Source of the DNA: Ruminococcus sp. | Lineage (GTDB): Bacteria; Bacillota; Clostridia; Oscillospirales; Ruminococcaceae | Assembly: GCA_021199375.1 (NCBI GenBank) | Contig: JAJQIB010000001.1 | Location: forward strand, 1 to 33,129 | Direction: 5' to 3' | Length of the DNA: 33,129 nt | Shown here: piece after piece, positions 15,360 through 23,288 of the stretch | How positions within the stretch are numbered: position 1 is the first letter of the stretch | Layout of the letters: the number at the start of each line of letters is the position of its first letter | The notes under the pieces: model-generated | Told to the model about the DNA's origin: nothing | Databases searched by the model: none | What the model saw: only the letters and a program-made list of their open reading frames with translations | Made by a program: the position numbers and the translations under genes

Positions 15360-16450
15360 TTTGGGATGTGGAAATTATGGAAAAGACTTGGAAGAAGAAC
15401 TTCTTGAATATTGAGCCATACACGGCAGGCGAACAGCCTAAGAATGCGAGTATTATTAAGCTCAACGCAAACGAGTGCCCCTATCCGCCTTCGCCTGAGG
15501 TGCAAAGAGTGATAAGCAGCTTTAAGTCGGATACACTTAGACAATATCCATCAATGGACGCTTCGCCGCTCAGACGTGCAATAGCAAGGCGTTTGAGCAA
15601 GGCAAACGGAATCGAGCTGACTGAAAAGAACATCTTTGTCGGAAATGGATCTGACGATGTGCTTGCTACAGCCTTTCGTGCGTTTTTTAATGGGGATAAG
15701 CCTATACTTTTTCCGGATGTAACCTATTCATTTTATCCGGTGTGGTGCGAGCTTTTTAAAATCGACTACAAAACCGTACCCGTAAGCGATGATTTTGAAA
15801 TTGACGTCAAGGGGTTTTATCCTGAAAATGGCGGTGTGGTTATACCAAATCCAAATGCTCCGACATCCATTGCAGTAGGCAAGGATTTTATAGTTGATCT
15901 GCTTGAGCACAATCGTGATTGCGTAGTAATTATCGATGAGGCTTATGTTGATTTCGGATGCTACTCGGCGGTTGAGCTTACAAAAAGGTATGAAAATATG
16001 CTTGTCACACAGACCTTTTCAAAGTCGAGAGCGATGGCGGGAATGAGAATAGGTATGGCAATAGGCTCGCCCGATCTTATAGCAATGCTCGATGCGGTTA
16101 AGGACAGCTACAACTCATATCCAATTGACAAGCTTGCAATCGAAGCGGGAATTGCGGCTATAAATGATGAGGCTTACTTTAAAGAGATAGTCGGTAGGGT
16201 GACGGCTACACGTGAGCGCATTGCAAACGAGCTTAAAGAGCTTGGCTTTAACATAGCAAAAAGCTCTACAAACTTTTTCTTTGCAGAACACAAAAGCCTT
16301 AGCGCAAGGGAGATTTTTGAGCACCTGCGCAGTAGAGGAATCTACGTTAGATATTGGGATAAGCCTAAAATCAGCAACAGACTTAGAATAACGATTGGCA
16401 CAGATTATGATATGGATAAGCTTGTAGAGGCTTTAAAAGAGCTTATATAA
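15356..16450 (+). CDS. hisC: Histidinol-phosphate aminotransferase
   Basis: A 364-residue fold-type I PLP aminotransferase. It makes L-histidinol phosphate from imidazole-acetol phosphate. Visible are LNANECPYPPSP (substrate loop, 36-47), PNPNAPT (165-171), DEAYVDF (194-200, with Asp194 and Tyr197 contacting PLP), Schiff-base Lys223 in TFSKSRAMAG, and RIGMAIG. The ATG at 15356 overlaps the previous stop as ATGA; an alternative ATG at 15377 follows GGGATGTGG and would remove seven residues that are poorly conserved. No other his genes are present, so it may also serve aromatic amino acid or phosphonate-type transamination. It ends in a strong terminator. Confidence 0.9.
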   Translation: MIWDVEIMEKTWKKNFLNIEPYTAGEQPKNASIIKLNANECPYPPSPEVQRVISSFKSDTLRQYPSMDASPLRRAIARRLSKANGIELTEKNIFVGNGSDDVLATAFRAFFNGDKPILFPDVTYSFYPVWCELFKIDYKTVPVSDDFEIDVKGFYPENGGVVIPNPNAPTSIAVGKDFIVDLLEHNRDCVVIIDEAYVDFGCYSAVELTKRYENMLVTQTFSKSRAMAGMRIGMAIGSPDLIAMLDAVKDSYNSYPIDKLAIEAGIAAINDEAYFKEIVGRVTATRERIANELKELGFNIAKSSTNFFFAEHKSLSAREIFEHLRSRGIYVRYWDKPKISNRLRITIGTDYDMDKLVEALKELI

Positions 16451-16457
16451 TCAAAGC

Positions 16458-16500
16458 AAAAGCTGTCGCACTTTTTTGATTAAGTGCGACAGCTTTTTAT
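16458..16500. terminator. Strong terminator after hisC
   Basis: AAAAGCTGTCGCACTT (16458-16473) pairs perfectly with bases 16482-16497 (16 pairs, eight-base loop). The A/T ends give T runs on both strands, so it can also end the convergent surface-protein transcript. Confidence 0.9.
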
Positions 16501-16531
16501 TTAAATCTGGGTAAGTGATCTTGCTGTTGAA

Positions 16532-18337
16532 TTACTTTCTCTTAGAAACAACCAGAGCGCCTGCTGCTAGAGCTAGTCCAACGCCTGCAAATGCTACACC
16601 TGCGCCAGTAGACGGATTAGCTGTGCTGTCCGAGCTGCCTGTGGTGGTAGTTGTAGTTGTTGCTGCAGCTGCTGTGCTGCTTGTATCCTCGTCCTCTTCG
16701 GTTTCTTCAGTCTCCTCAGTCTCTTCGGATTCTTCTTCCTCTTCAGATTCCTCATCTGAAGTAGATTCCTCGGTGGATTCTGTAGCCTCAGTTGACTCGG
16801 TTGACTCTGTGGATTCAGTTGATTCTGTCGAATCGGTAGACTCAGTGGAGTCTGTGGACTCTGTAGCTTCTGATGAAGAATCAGCGGTGGATTCGCTTGA
16901 TGAATCATCACCTGATTCACTGCTGCTTGATGAATCATCTACTGCAGCAAGTACTGCAAAGTAGTCTACATATGCATCATAATCAGTTGAAATTGTAAGA
17001 CCATACTCCTGAAGCTCCTTGAGCATATCCTCAGTTATCGTGATTGACTTTACTGCATAATTATCATTGCCATTGTTGTAGGTAGCATCTGCAAGTGCTG
17101 AATCACTAGCACCGCTTGATGAAAGGATAAGTGAGCTATAAACATCTGCCTGAGATACATCATCATACTCCTTATAATATCCACACCAATTAATCTCAAG
17201 GGTGTCTCCTGCCTTTGTATCAGCAAAGTTTTCCTTAGAGATTGTTATGGTTGCACAATTTGTGTCGCTATAATTGTAAACATTATAGCCAGAGAAAAGG
17301 ACAGTATCAGAATTATATTTTGCATAAGTTCCCATATTCAGATCTGCAAAACCGTCTGTTGTAACAGTAGCAACAACAGATGTAATAGATTCAATCTGCT
17401 CTGCTGTCAAGCCAGACATGTATATATACCAATCACTCCAGAAGTTGTATGTTGTGTCACCGTTTGTCTTTGAGGCGGAAGCAAGTGCAGATCCATCATC
17501 ATTTGCAATGGTATATACCGCTTCTCCATCTGCATTGCAGAGTACTAGCTTATCAACGGTTGCAGTAGTACCTTCAGAAACATAATCAAAATTCAAATAC
17601 AGATAGTCTAAATAATAGCTTGTTCCTTCATCATAATCTTCGTACCAGTAGTTCAGACCACTATACAAATAAGAGCCTACATCAAGAGTAACATCCTGTG
17701 TACCTGCTTCTGTTATCTCTGCCGATTTAGAAACATAGTCAGAGCCAGTAGAAGCTTCATAAGAGTTTTCGGTTACCTCACCATCAGCAGCTCTAACGTA
17801 AGCATTGCTATAAATATCACTTGCATCTAAATCAGAGGTTAAATTAAAAGTAACCTTTGTAACAGTAGCCAAATCATCAGCCGTTACTTCGTTAGTATCA
17901 TAATAAATCCAATCACTATAGTATGTATCGGTGTAACGATATGTTGTTCCTTCCTCCTCGTAAATCGACGATGCAAGAGCAGAACCGTCATCGTTTGCTA
18001 CCGTATAAACAGCATCACCGTTAGCATTATAAAGAACAACGCTGTCCAAATTTAGGTAATAGTCATTGTTATCAAACCAGAATTCTGAATATAATCTAAA
18101 ACTATCATCACTAACATACACACCATTGTACTCACTAATATCAATGTCGAGTGTATAAGATCCATTATCACCCGTAATAGTATCTCCCCAAATGGCTTGA
18201 TAAGCTTCCGAATATTTCTCGTTTACTGTGACTGTACCTGTTGCTGTCTCTTCATCAGCTGCGGCGCCTACCATGCACAATACGCTTGCTGCTAGAGCTG
18301 CTGCCGATAACCCCGCCAAAATTTTTGTTACCTTCAT
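16532..18337 (-). CDS. Secreted surface protein with duplicated domain, acidic linker and NPSTG sorting signal
   Basis: A 601-residue protein. Residues 1-27 are a signal peptide (AGLSAAALAASVLCMVGAAA). Two homologous Tyr-rich beta-type domains follow (about 60-165 and 214-325), sharing LYNANGDAVYTVANDDGSAL and LCNADGEAVYTIANDDGSAL. A third region (340-467) contains ITISKENF and SITITEDMLKELQEYG. Residues 468-572 are a Ser/Thr/Glu/Asp repeat linker. The C-terminus is NPSTG (574-578), a hydrophobic helix and SKRK: a sortase-type wall anchor with Asn instead of Leu in LPxTG. Function is unknown; carbohydrate or host binding is plausible given the divergent cellulase gene. GGAGG lies eight bases before the ATG. 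The promoter contains a ten-base G tract. Confidence 0.88.
   Translation of the reverse strand: MKVTKILAGLSAAALAASVLCMVGAAADEETATGTVTVNEKYSEAYQAIWGDTITGDNGSYTLDIDISEYNGVYVSDDSFRLYSEFWFDNNDYYLNLDSVVLYNANGDAVYTVANDDGSALASSIYEEEGTTYRYTDTYYSDWIYYDTNEVTADDLATVTKVTFNLTSDLDASDIYSNAYVRAADGEVTENSYEASTGSDYVSKSAEITEAGTQDVTLDVGSYLYSGLNYWYEDYDEGTSYYLDYLYLNFDYVSEGTTATVDKLVLCNADGEAVYTIANDDGSALASASKTNGDTTYNFWSDWYIYMSGLTAEQIESITSVVATVTTDGFADLNMGTYAKYNSDTVLFSGYNVYNYSDTNCATITISKENFADTKAGDTLEINWCGYYKEYDDVSQADVYSSLILSSSGASDSALADATYNNGNDNYAVKSITITEDMLKELQEYGLTISTDYDAYVDYFAVLAAVDDSSSSSESGDDSSSESTADSSSEATESTDSTESTDSTESTESTESTESTEATESTEESTSDEESEEEEESEETEETEETEEDEDTSSTAAAATTTTTTTGSSDSTANPSTGAGVAFAGVGLALAAGALVVSKRK
16760..16867 (-). 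repeat. Degenerate nine-base tandem repeats encoding STE/STD
   Basis: This stretch encodes about twelve near-tandem Thr-Glu-Ser / Thr-Asp-Ser tripeptides (residues 491-526 of the surface protein). Codons alternate (TCN/AGY, ACN, GAR/GAY), so the DNA repeats are imperfect, but unit gain or loss would keep the frame and change linker length. Confidence 0.75.
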
Positions 18338-18397
18338 GTCAATTCCTCCATTTAATAATGTTTTGTGTCATAAGCGACAAATAATTGTCATAAATAC

Positions 18398-18428
18398 ATT
18401 ATATCACACCCCCCCCCCGATATTTCAA
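18398..18428 (-). promoter_or_regulatory. Surface-protein promoter with a ten-G spacer tract (possible phase switch)
   Basis: On the minus strand: TTGAAA (18428-18423), a 19-base spacer (TATC, ten G, TGTGA), TATAAT (18403-18398) with an extended TGA before the -10. Spacer length is two more than the 17 seen at all the other consensus sigma-A promoters in this window. A tract of identical bases between -35 and -10 is the arrangement used for slipped-strand phase variation in, for example, Neisseria opc. Confidence 0.7.
18409..18418. repeat. Homopolymer C10 (G10 on the minus strand)
   Basis: Ten consecutive C on the plus strand, the longest G/C homopolymer noticed in the window, lying wholly between the -35 and -10 boxes of the surface-protein promoter. 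Confidence 0.95.
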
Positions 18429-18563
18429 TAGTTAAATTTCACAAATATTGCATGTTATTTTTGTTGATATTACTCAAAAATGTATAAAACTCAGTTTTTA
18501 GCATTAAATCCTGTATAAATTTGGCGAAAATGTCCTTCTTATACGCGACTTTTCTCACCACTC

Positions 18564-18592
18564 TTGACAAATAGAGAAAAATGATGTATACT
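18564..18592 (+). promoter_or_regulatory. Sigma-A promoter of the cellulase gene
   Basis: TTGACA (18564-18569), 17 bases, TATACT (18587-18592). An in-frame ATG at 18581 lies inside this promoter and so cannot be the translation start. Confidence 0.85.
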
Positions 18593-18631
18593 TTCATTAC
18601 AATGTTTCACTTTTTAAAAAGGAGCTTTTTT

Positions 18632-19801
18632 ATGGATAATGTAATCAAACGCCTTATGGCACTTATAGGCTGTGCAGCTTTATCACTCACTGCGCTTGGC
18701 GGATGTGGTGACAACGATGACGGCTCAAATTCCGGCTCAGACTCATCAGATGAAGGTACAAGCTCAGCTATGCGCGATATAACATCAATGGAGCTTGTTA
18801 GCGAAATGACGCTTGGATATAATCTTGGAAACTCGCTTGATGTATGTAATGCAGACCGAGACGGCGACGGTGTAGCCAACGAAACTGCCGATGTGGTAGA
18901 CGAAACACTGTGGGGAAATCCAACCGTTACAAAGGAGCAAATTGAGTTTGTTAAGGATTCGGGCTTTAATTCGATAAGAATACCCGTGACATGGAGAGAT
19001 CACCTTGATGACGAGTACAACATAGATGAGGATTGGATGAACAGAGTTCAAGAGGTTGTTGACTACGCATATGACCTTGACATGTATGTTATTATAAACA
19101 TTCACCACGATGGCGGAGGAGATCCCGACTTCGGAGCATGGGTTAGAAATGCATCGACCGACTATGATGGTGTGCTTGAAAAGTACCAAACCATATGGCA
19201 ACAGATTTGCGACCGTTTTGAAGACTACGGCGACAAGCTGATTTTTGAATCTATGAATGAGGTGGGCTTTGACGATTTATCTTCTGATGAAGCCTACGAA
19301 ACGCTCAACAGCTTAAATCAAGCCTTTGTTGACCTTGTACGAAGCAGTGGCGGCAATAATCCTGAAAGACATCTGCTAATTGCAGGCTACTGGACCGACA
19401 TTGCTATGACCTGCGACAGCAAATTTGTTATGCCCGATGATCCCGCAGACAGATGTATAGTATCGGTTCACTACTACACTCCATGGGAATTTTGCACTAC
19501 AACACAGCAGTACGAGTGGGGTACAGACGATGAGGTCGCGCTGATGGAATCTAAGGTCGAGCAGATGAAAACGACATTTGTCGATAACGGCATACCTGTT
19601 ATTATAGGCGAATATGGCACCTGTCTTGGAAATGACGAGGAATCACGAGTTAAATTCTGTGAAACCTTTGTAAAGCTCTGTACTGACGCAGGAATGGCAA
19701 CATACATCTGGGATGACGGAGGACTCTTTATTCGTGATGAGCTTGCTTGGCAAAATGAGGATATTATCACAGCAATAAAAAGCTCAGCCGGAGTAGAGTA
19801 A
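18632..19801 (+). CDS. Lipoprotein endoglucanase, glycoside hydrolase family 5
   Basis: A 389-residue predicted lipoprotein. The signal peptide ends in a lipobox-like ALGGC with Cys25, followed by a Gly/Ser/Asp linker (26-45) and a GH5 catalytic barrel from about residue 55. Retaining catalytic residues are Glu210 (ESMNEVG, acid/base) and Glu327 (IIGEYGT, nucleophile); other family motifs are LGYNLGNSLD (61-70), IRIPVTW (115-121) and INIHHD (155-160). The pattern resembles subfamily GH5_4 (cellulose, xyloglucan or mixed-linkage glucan). An insert at 73-84 (NADRDGDGVANE) looks like a calcium loop. The start at 18632 has GGAG seven bases upstream. There is no dockerin or binding module, so it is probably tethered to the membrane outer face. 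Confidence 0.92.
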   Translation: MDNVIKRLMALIGCAALSLTALGGCGDNDDGSNSGSDSSDEGTSSAMRDITSMELVSEMTLGYNLGNSLDVCNADRDGDGVANETADVVDETLWGNPTVTKEQIEFVKDSGFNSIRIPVTWRDHLDDEYNIDEDWMNRVQEVVDYAYDLDMYVIINIHHDGGGDPDFGAWVRNASTDYDGVLEKYQTIWQQICDRFEDYGDKLIFESMNEVGFDDLSSDEAYETLNSLNQAFVDLVRSSGGNNPERHLLIAGYWTDIAMTCDSKFVMPDDPADRCIVSVHYYTPWEFCTTTQQYEWGTDDEVALMESKVEQMKTTFVDNGIPVIIGEYGTCLGNDEESRVKFCETFVKLCTDAGMATYIWDDGGLFIRDELAWQNEDIITAIKSSAGVE

Positions 19802-19825
19802 GGCTTTAGAACAGCTAAAATATAA

Positions 19826-19853
19826 GCGGTTCACACACAAAATGGTGAACCGC
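19826..19853. terminator. Hairpin between cellulase and MFS genes
   Basis: GCGGTTCAC (19826-19834) pairs perfectly with GTGAACCGC (19845-19853). On the minus strand it is followed by TTATATTTTA, on the plus strand by no T run, so it mainly suits the leftward MFS transcript. Confidence 0.65.
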
Positions 19854-19859
19854 CTCATA

Positions 19860-21032
19860 CTATTCTATCTCCCTAGACCCCTTCACGCAAAAGCGTAAAG
19901 CAAAGAGCAGTATTGTGAAAAGTGCTGCACAAACGGGCAAGACCTTTATTGCCGTAGCATATCCGGCTGACTGAACAAATGAGCCAAAGAAGGCATTAAA
20001 GATAACATCGAAAATGTTGGAAACACCGATGATGAAGCCTGTCGCAATTCCTGAGATGCTTTTCGGATAAAACTTGCCGACAAGCAGCACGAGAGTCGGC
20101 CAGAGAATTGAAAAGGCAAGACCCGATGCACAGATAAGATACATTCCCACCTTGCCAATCAACAGTCCGGGTATGTATAGCAGAGCGGATGCGCTTGTCC
20201 AGATAAGAAGACTTTTAAAGGTTCCGAGCCTTTGTACCAGCGGAGCAAAGATAAGACGTCCTAGTGTTATTCCGCCAAAAAACAGTGAGAGGAAAAATGC
20301 TGAACGTGACACCGTAAAGCCTAGATACTGACTTCCGTATGATGTAAGCCAGTTTTGTAAGCCATGCTCTGCCACCTCATAAAATCCACAAAGTGCGATA
20401 AGAAAAAAGCAGGCAGGATTTTTTAGTACCTCAAGATACGACTTGAGCACACCGGTTTCCTGTGGCTCAGGATCGGGAAGCTTTAGCGTCATCAAGAGGA
20501 TAAATGCCAACACAGCCAAACAAAGTATTATAAGATTTGCGCCATGCCATGAGCTTATTTTTGAAGCAAAGCGCCCGCCTATGTTCTGAGAAGCCGCTAT
20601 GCCCATACCCTGACAGAAGTTAAAGACATTTATAAACAGTGCAGGCGACGCAAAAATCAATGGTGTTATAATATTCACGCTTGTCGAAAGCATTGTTGAT
20701 GCACCCAGTGAAAAAATAATCGTGACAAGCAAAATCTCATAGCTCTCGGTGAAAATATACACCGCAATTGCAAGCATCCAAATCAGCATAAGTCCGCCAA
20801 TGAATTTCTTTCTCGGCAATCGGTCGGCAAGATAGCCGCCTATGAATAGAAAAAGCAAATTTCCAACATAGCTTATCATTATTAGCATGCTCGCTTGCGA
20901 TTCGCTTAGGCTAAACTCACTTTTAAAAAGCGGCAAAAACACTCCACGCAGAGCATCCGAAGCTCCTGTTATTAGCATGATGAGTACACAGTAAACGGCA
21001 GCTAGCACCTTAACTCGCTTGCTATTTTCCAT
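19860..21032 (-). CDS. Major facilitator superfamily transporter
   Basis: A 390-residue protein with about twelve membrane helices. The loop between helices 2 and 3 has the MFS signature GGYLADRLPRKKF (about 61-73), and a similar GRLIFAPLVQRLG occurs in the second half. The central loop contains LPDPEPQETG. The family moves sugars, drugs or organic acids by proton coupling; the substrate is not evident. It follows the LysR gene by 20 bases on the same strand, so the regulator probably controls its own operon with this permease. AAGGA precedes the ATG. Confidence 0.88.
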   Translation of the reverse strand: MENSKRVKVLAAVYCVLIMLITGASDALRGVFLPLFKSEFSLSESQASMLIMISYVGNLLFLFIGGYLADRLPRKKFIGGLMLIWMLAIAVYIFTESYEILLVTIIFSLGASTMLSTSVNIITPLIFASPALFINVFNFCQGMGIAASQNIGGRFASKISSWHGANLIILCLAVLAFILLMTLKLPDPEPQETGVLKSYLEVLKNPACFFLIALCGFYEVAEHGLQNWLTSYGSQYLGFTVSRSAFFLSLFFGGITLGRLIFAPLVQRLGTFKSLLIWTSASALLYIPGLLIGKVGMYLICASGLAFSILWPTLVLLVGKFYPKSISGIATGFIIGVSNIFDVIFNAFFGSFVQSAGYATAIKVLPVCAALFTILLFALRFCVKGSREIE

Positions 21033-21052
21033 TTTTCCTTATCCTCACTTTA

Positions 21053-21982
21053 CTATCTTCCCTCAATCTTAGCAATAACATCACCAAGCTCATCTAAAAA
21101 GAGCTTGTCTGTTGCGCTTAGACGATAGCTGCTTTGATAGATTAATGTATCACGGTTAGCTTGATGGTTATCTGAACAGGGCTTTTGAACCAGACCGTAG
21201 CGTCTTAGCACCGCCTTAGGCAGCGGAGAAACATACATAAAGGTATTAGGCACAGAGCTTAAGATATCAAACTGACTTCCACGCTCGTATACATAGATAT
21301 GACGCTTGTGACTTTTCATTCGACTTGTTTTCTTTTGTAACGCAGCCGATACATTCGGAACAGCTGTATCACCGTGAACGACCTCAATATACTCTTCAAG
21401 CTGCTCGGTTTTAATTGCCGATTCTCTGGCTAGCGGACTTTTTTCACTCATAAGTACAACATAGTCGTAGGTCCAAACCTCTTGGAATTTTAAGTTTTTC
21501 TCATTCAAAAGAGATGTAAAGAAATCCTCCTGCGCAAGCTCATAACGAATTATGGCAAGAGTACACTCGCACTCCACCACCGAGTTTATCGCCTCAAGCG
21601 AGTTGGTTTCCTTAAACTTAATATCAACCGTTTCGGTTCGAGAAAGCTTGTTCATAAACTCCGTGAAAGCATAGGTGATGTAGCTTGCACGAGGCAGCAT
21701 AAGCTGAAAATCGGTACGAGTAGCACCCGTTTCCTTATAAAGCTCCTCCATCTTGTCCATTTGCACAATTATTGCCTTTGCATATTGCAAAAACTCCTGC
21801 CCCTTTTCGGTAGGCACTACGCCCTTTGCCGAACGCTTAAAAATCGGTATACCAATTTCACGCTCCATCTCTTTTATAGCCTTTGATAGATTAGGCTGAC
21901 CCATATAGAGAGCTGCTGCTGCTTTTGTAATTGAGCCTTGACGCTCAACCTCAACCATGTACCGCAAATGTGTAAGATTCAT
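21053..21982 (-). CDS. LysR-family transcriptional regulator
   Basis: A 309-residue protein. The winged helix-turn-helix covers about residues 1-65 (LRYMVEVERQGSITKAA, GQPNLSKAIKEMEREIG, PIFKRSAKGVVPTEKG), with the linker helix at 66-88 and a periplasmic-binding-like effector domain beyond. It starts the operon with the MFS gene rather than being divergent from its target, which is less usual for LysR proteins. A consensus promoter lies about 85 bases upstream. The effector is unknown. Confidence 0.9.
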   Translation of the reverse strand: MNLTHLRYMVEVERQGSITKAAAALYMGQPNLSKAIKEMEREIGIPIFKRSAKGVVPTEKGQEFLQYAKAIIVQMDKMEELYKETGATRTDFQLMLPRASYITYAFTEFMNKLSRTETVDIKFKETNSLEAINSVVECECTLAIIRYELAQEDFFTSLLNEKNLKFQEVWTYDYVVLMSEKSPLARESAIKTEQLEEYIEVVHGDTAVPNVSAALQKKTSRMKSHKRHIYVYERGSQFDILSSVPNTFMYVSPLPKAVLRRYGLVQKPCSDNHQANRDTLIYQSSYRLSATDKLFLDELGDVIAKIEGR

Positions 21983-22065
21983 TCTTAATTCATCCTTTCC
22001 TAAAGAACTGCTATGACATATATCTCGTTTTTAATATGTAATATTATACATGCTTTCCTGATTAA

Positions 22066-22094
22066 ATTATACATAATTAGGTGGCAATTGTCAA
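22066..22094 (-). promoter_or_regulatory. Sigma-A promoter of the LysR-MFS operon
   Basis: Minus-strand TTGACA (22094-22089), 17 bases, TATAAT (22071-22066): perfect consensus. Confidence 0.82.
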
Positions 22095-22165
22095 GAGAAA
22101 ATCGAGCAAAAAGCGGTGGTGCAAGAATAATTCATTGTAAATTGACAAAAATACGCTTAAAGGTA

Positions 22166-22194
22166 TTGATTTTTTTGTTCAAATGTGATACAAT
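22166..22194 (+). promoter_or_regulatory. Sigma-A promoter of cobD
   Basis: TTGATT (22166-22171), 17 bases, TACAAT (22189-22194) with extended TGA. No cobalamin riboswitch is seen in the 45-base leader. Confidence 0.72.
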
Positions 22195-22239
22195 AAAGTA
22201 AATAGGTTTCAAACACTTGATGACAAGGAGAAAATAGAT

Positions 22240-23208
22240 ATGATTATAAGTACTCTCGCCGCAATGACGGCAGGATTTGTATTAAATTTATTTTTTGGTA
22301 CGCCAAAAATACTAAAAGCTGACCGATATATTATCAAGCTTTGTGAAAAGCTTGCACCATGGATAAGCGAAAAATATCAAGAAAGCGTCAACGGACAGCA
22401 CACAGCCGGAGTAGTGTACATAACGCTTCTGCTGCTAATTCTTTTAGTGCCGCTGTTAATCATAACAATTCTTCTGTACATATTTGTTCCTGCACTTGCA
22501 ATTATTTTTGATGCAATAATCTGTTGGTCGGTATTTGATGTGAAAAGTCTTACCGAATATGCAAAAGCAGTAGCACGCTCTGTAAAATCGCATAATCTAA
22601 TACGTGCTTGTAAAAATACACAGCGTCTTTGCGGCACCGACTGTTCTGAGCTTGACGAAGGCGAAATGGTAAAAGCTGCAGTTGAGGGAATTTCTGACAG
22701 AACTGTAGACCGTGCCGCAGCACCACTTCTATGTATGTTTATCCTTTCAGGTGTCGGCGGAGTTTTCTTTAAAGCAGTAGATACTGCAGCAAACCTAGAA
22801 TACGGCGATGAGGAAGCCGCTTTGAGCTTCGCAGACCCAATAAGAAGCCTACAGAATGGATTGTGTCTGCTTCCCGGCAAGCTCACATCCATGATCATGC
22901 TGGTAGACGCACTTTTCCTAAAGCTAAACACACGCTCTGCTGAGCGCATATACAAGCGTGATAAGAAAAAATGCATACGCACCTGCTTCGGAGGCTGCCG
23001 TGCAGTTATGGCAGGACTTCTGGGGATTTCGCTTTTGCCAGAGGAAATCTACAGTGAACAGCTTGTACGCACCCTTACAATAGGCGAACAGCTAAAGGAA
23101 CCTGAACCCAGCGATATTGGTACAGCTAACAGCGTAATGCTTGGAACAACCTTTATCATCATGGCTCTTTGCTTCATGGTAAAGCTCACCATCGGTGTTT
23201 GGTTCTAA
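22240..23208 (+). CDS. cobD: Adenosylcobinamide-phosphate synthase (CobD/CbiB)
   Basis: A 322-residue membrane enzyme that attaches aminopropanol phosphate to adenosylcobyric acid in cobalamin synthesis. Visible are the N-terminal FVLNLFFGTPK (family: D-x-x-GDP), VFDVKSLTEYAKAVARSV, and SDRTVDRAAAPLLCM followed by GGVFFKAVDTAANLEYGD, matching the conserved N-x-SD...DG...P core with substitutions. About five helices are visible. It stands alone with its own promoter and terminator; the rest of the pathway is elsewhere. Cobalamin would be needed for propanediol breakdown after fucose use, but that link is inference. AAGGAG lies nine bases before the ATG. Confidence 0.88.
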   Translation: MIISTLAAMTAGFVLNLFFGTPKILKADRYIIKLCEKLAPWISEKYQESVNGQHTAGVVYITLLLLILLVPLLIITILLYIFVPALAIIFDAIICWSVFDVKSLTEYAKAVARSVKSHNLIRACKNTQRLCGTDCSELDEGEMVKAAVEGISDRTVDRAAAPLLCMFILSGVGGVFFKAVDTAANLEYGDEEAALSFADPIRSLQNGLCLLPGKLTSMIMLVDALFLKLNTRSAERIYKRDKKKCIRTCFGGCRAVMAGLLGISLLPEEIYSEQLVRTLTIGEQLKEPEPSDIGTANSVMLGTTFIIMALCFMVKLTIGVWF

Positions 23209-23235
23209 AATGTATATTTAAACACAATTAAACAT

Positions 23236-23275
23236 AATCGGTCAAGCAATGCAAAAGCTTGACCGATTTTTATTT
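23236..23275 (+). terminator. Terminator of cobD
   Basis: AATCGGTCAAGC (23236-23247) pairs perfectly with GCTTGACCGATT (23257-23268), followed by TTTATTTT. Confidence 0.9.
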
Positions 23276-23288
23276 TCACTTGTAACTG

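Larger units (their letters stand above)
18338..18631. other. Divergent regulatory region between surface protein and cellulase genes
   Basis: These 294 bases contain no gene. They hold the G-tract promoter of the surface protein (18398-18428), an A/T-rich stretch of about 135 bases with no recognisable motif, and the cellulase promoter (18564-18592). In the surface-protein leader the sequence TTATGACA occurs twice on the minus strand, near 18392 and 18373. Confidence 0.7.

Noticed and set aside
16515-16964. A Ser/Val/Asp-rich open frame on the plus strand
   Set aside because: It is the reverse-complement shadow of the repetitive Ser/Thr/Glu linker of the surface protein on the minus strand, and has no ribosome binding site.
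18581-18631. Upstream ATG for the cellulase (adds 17 residues)
   Set aside because: The ATG lies within the spacer of the promoter whose -10 is at 18587-18592, so it would not be transcribed. The ATG at 18632 has GGAG and begins a normal lipoprotein signal peptide.
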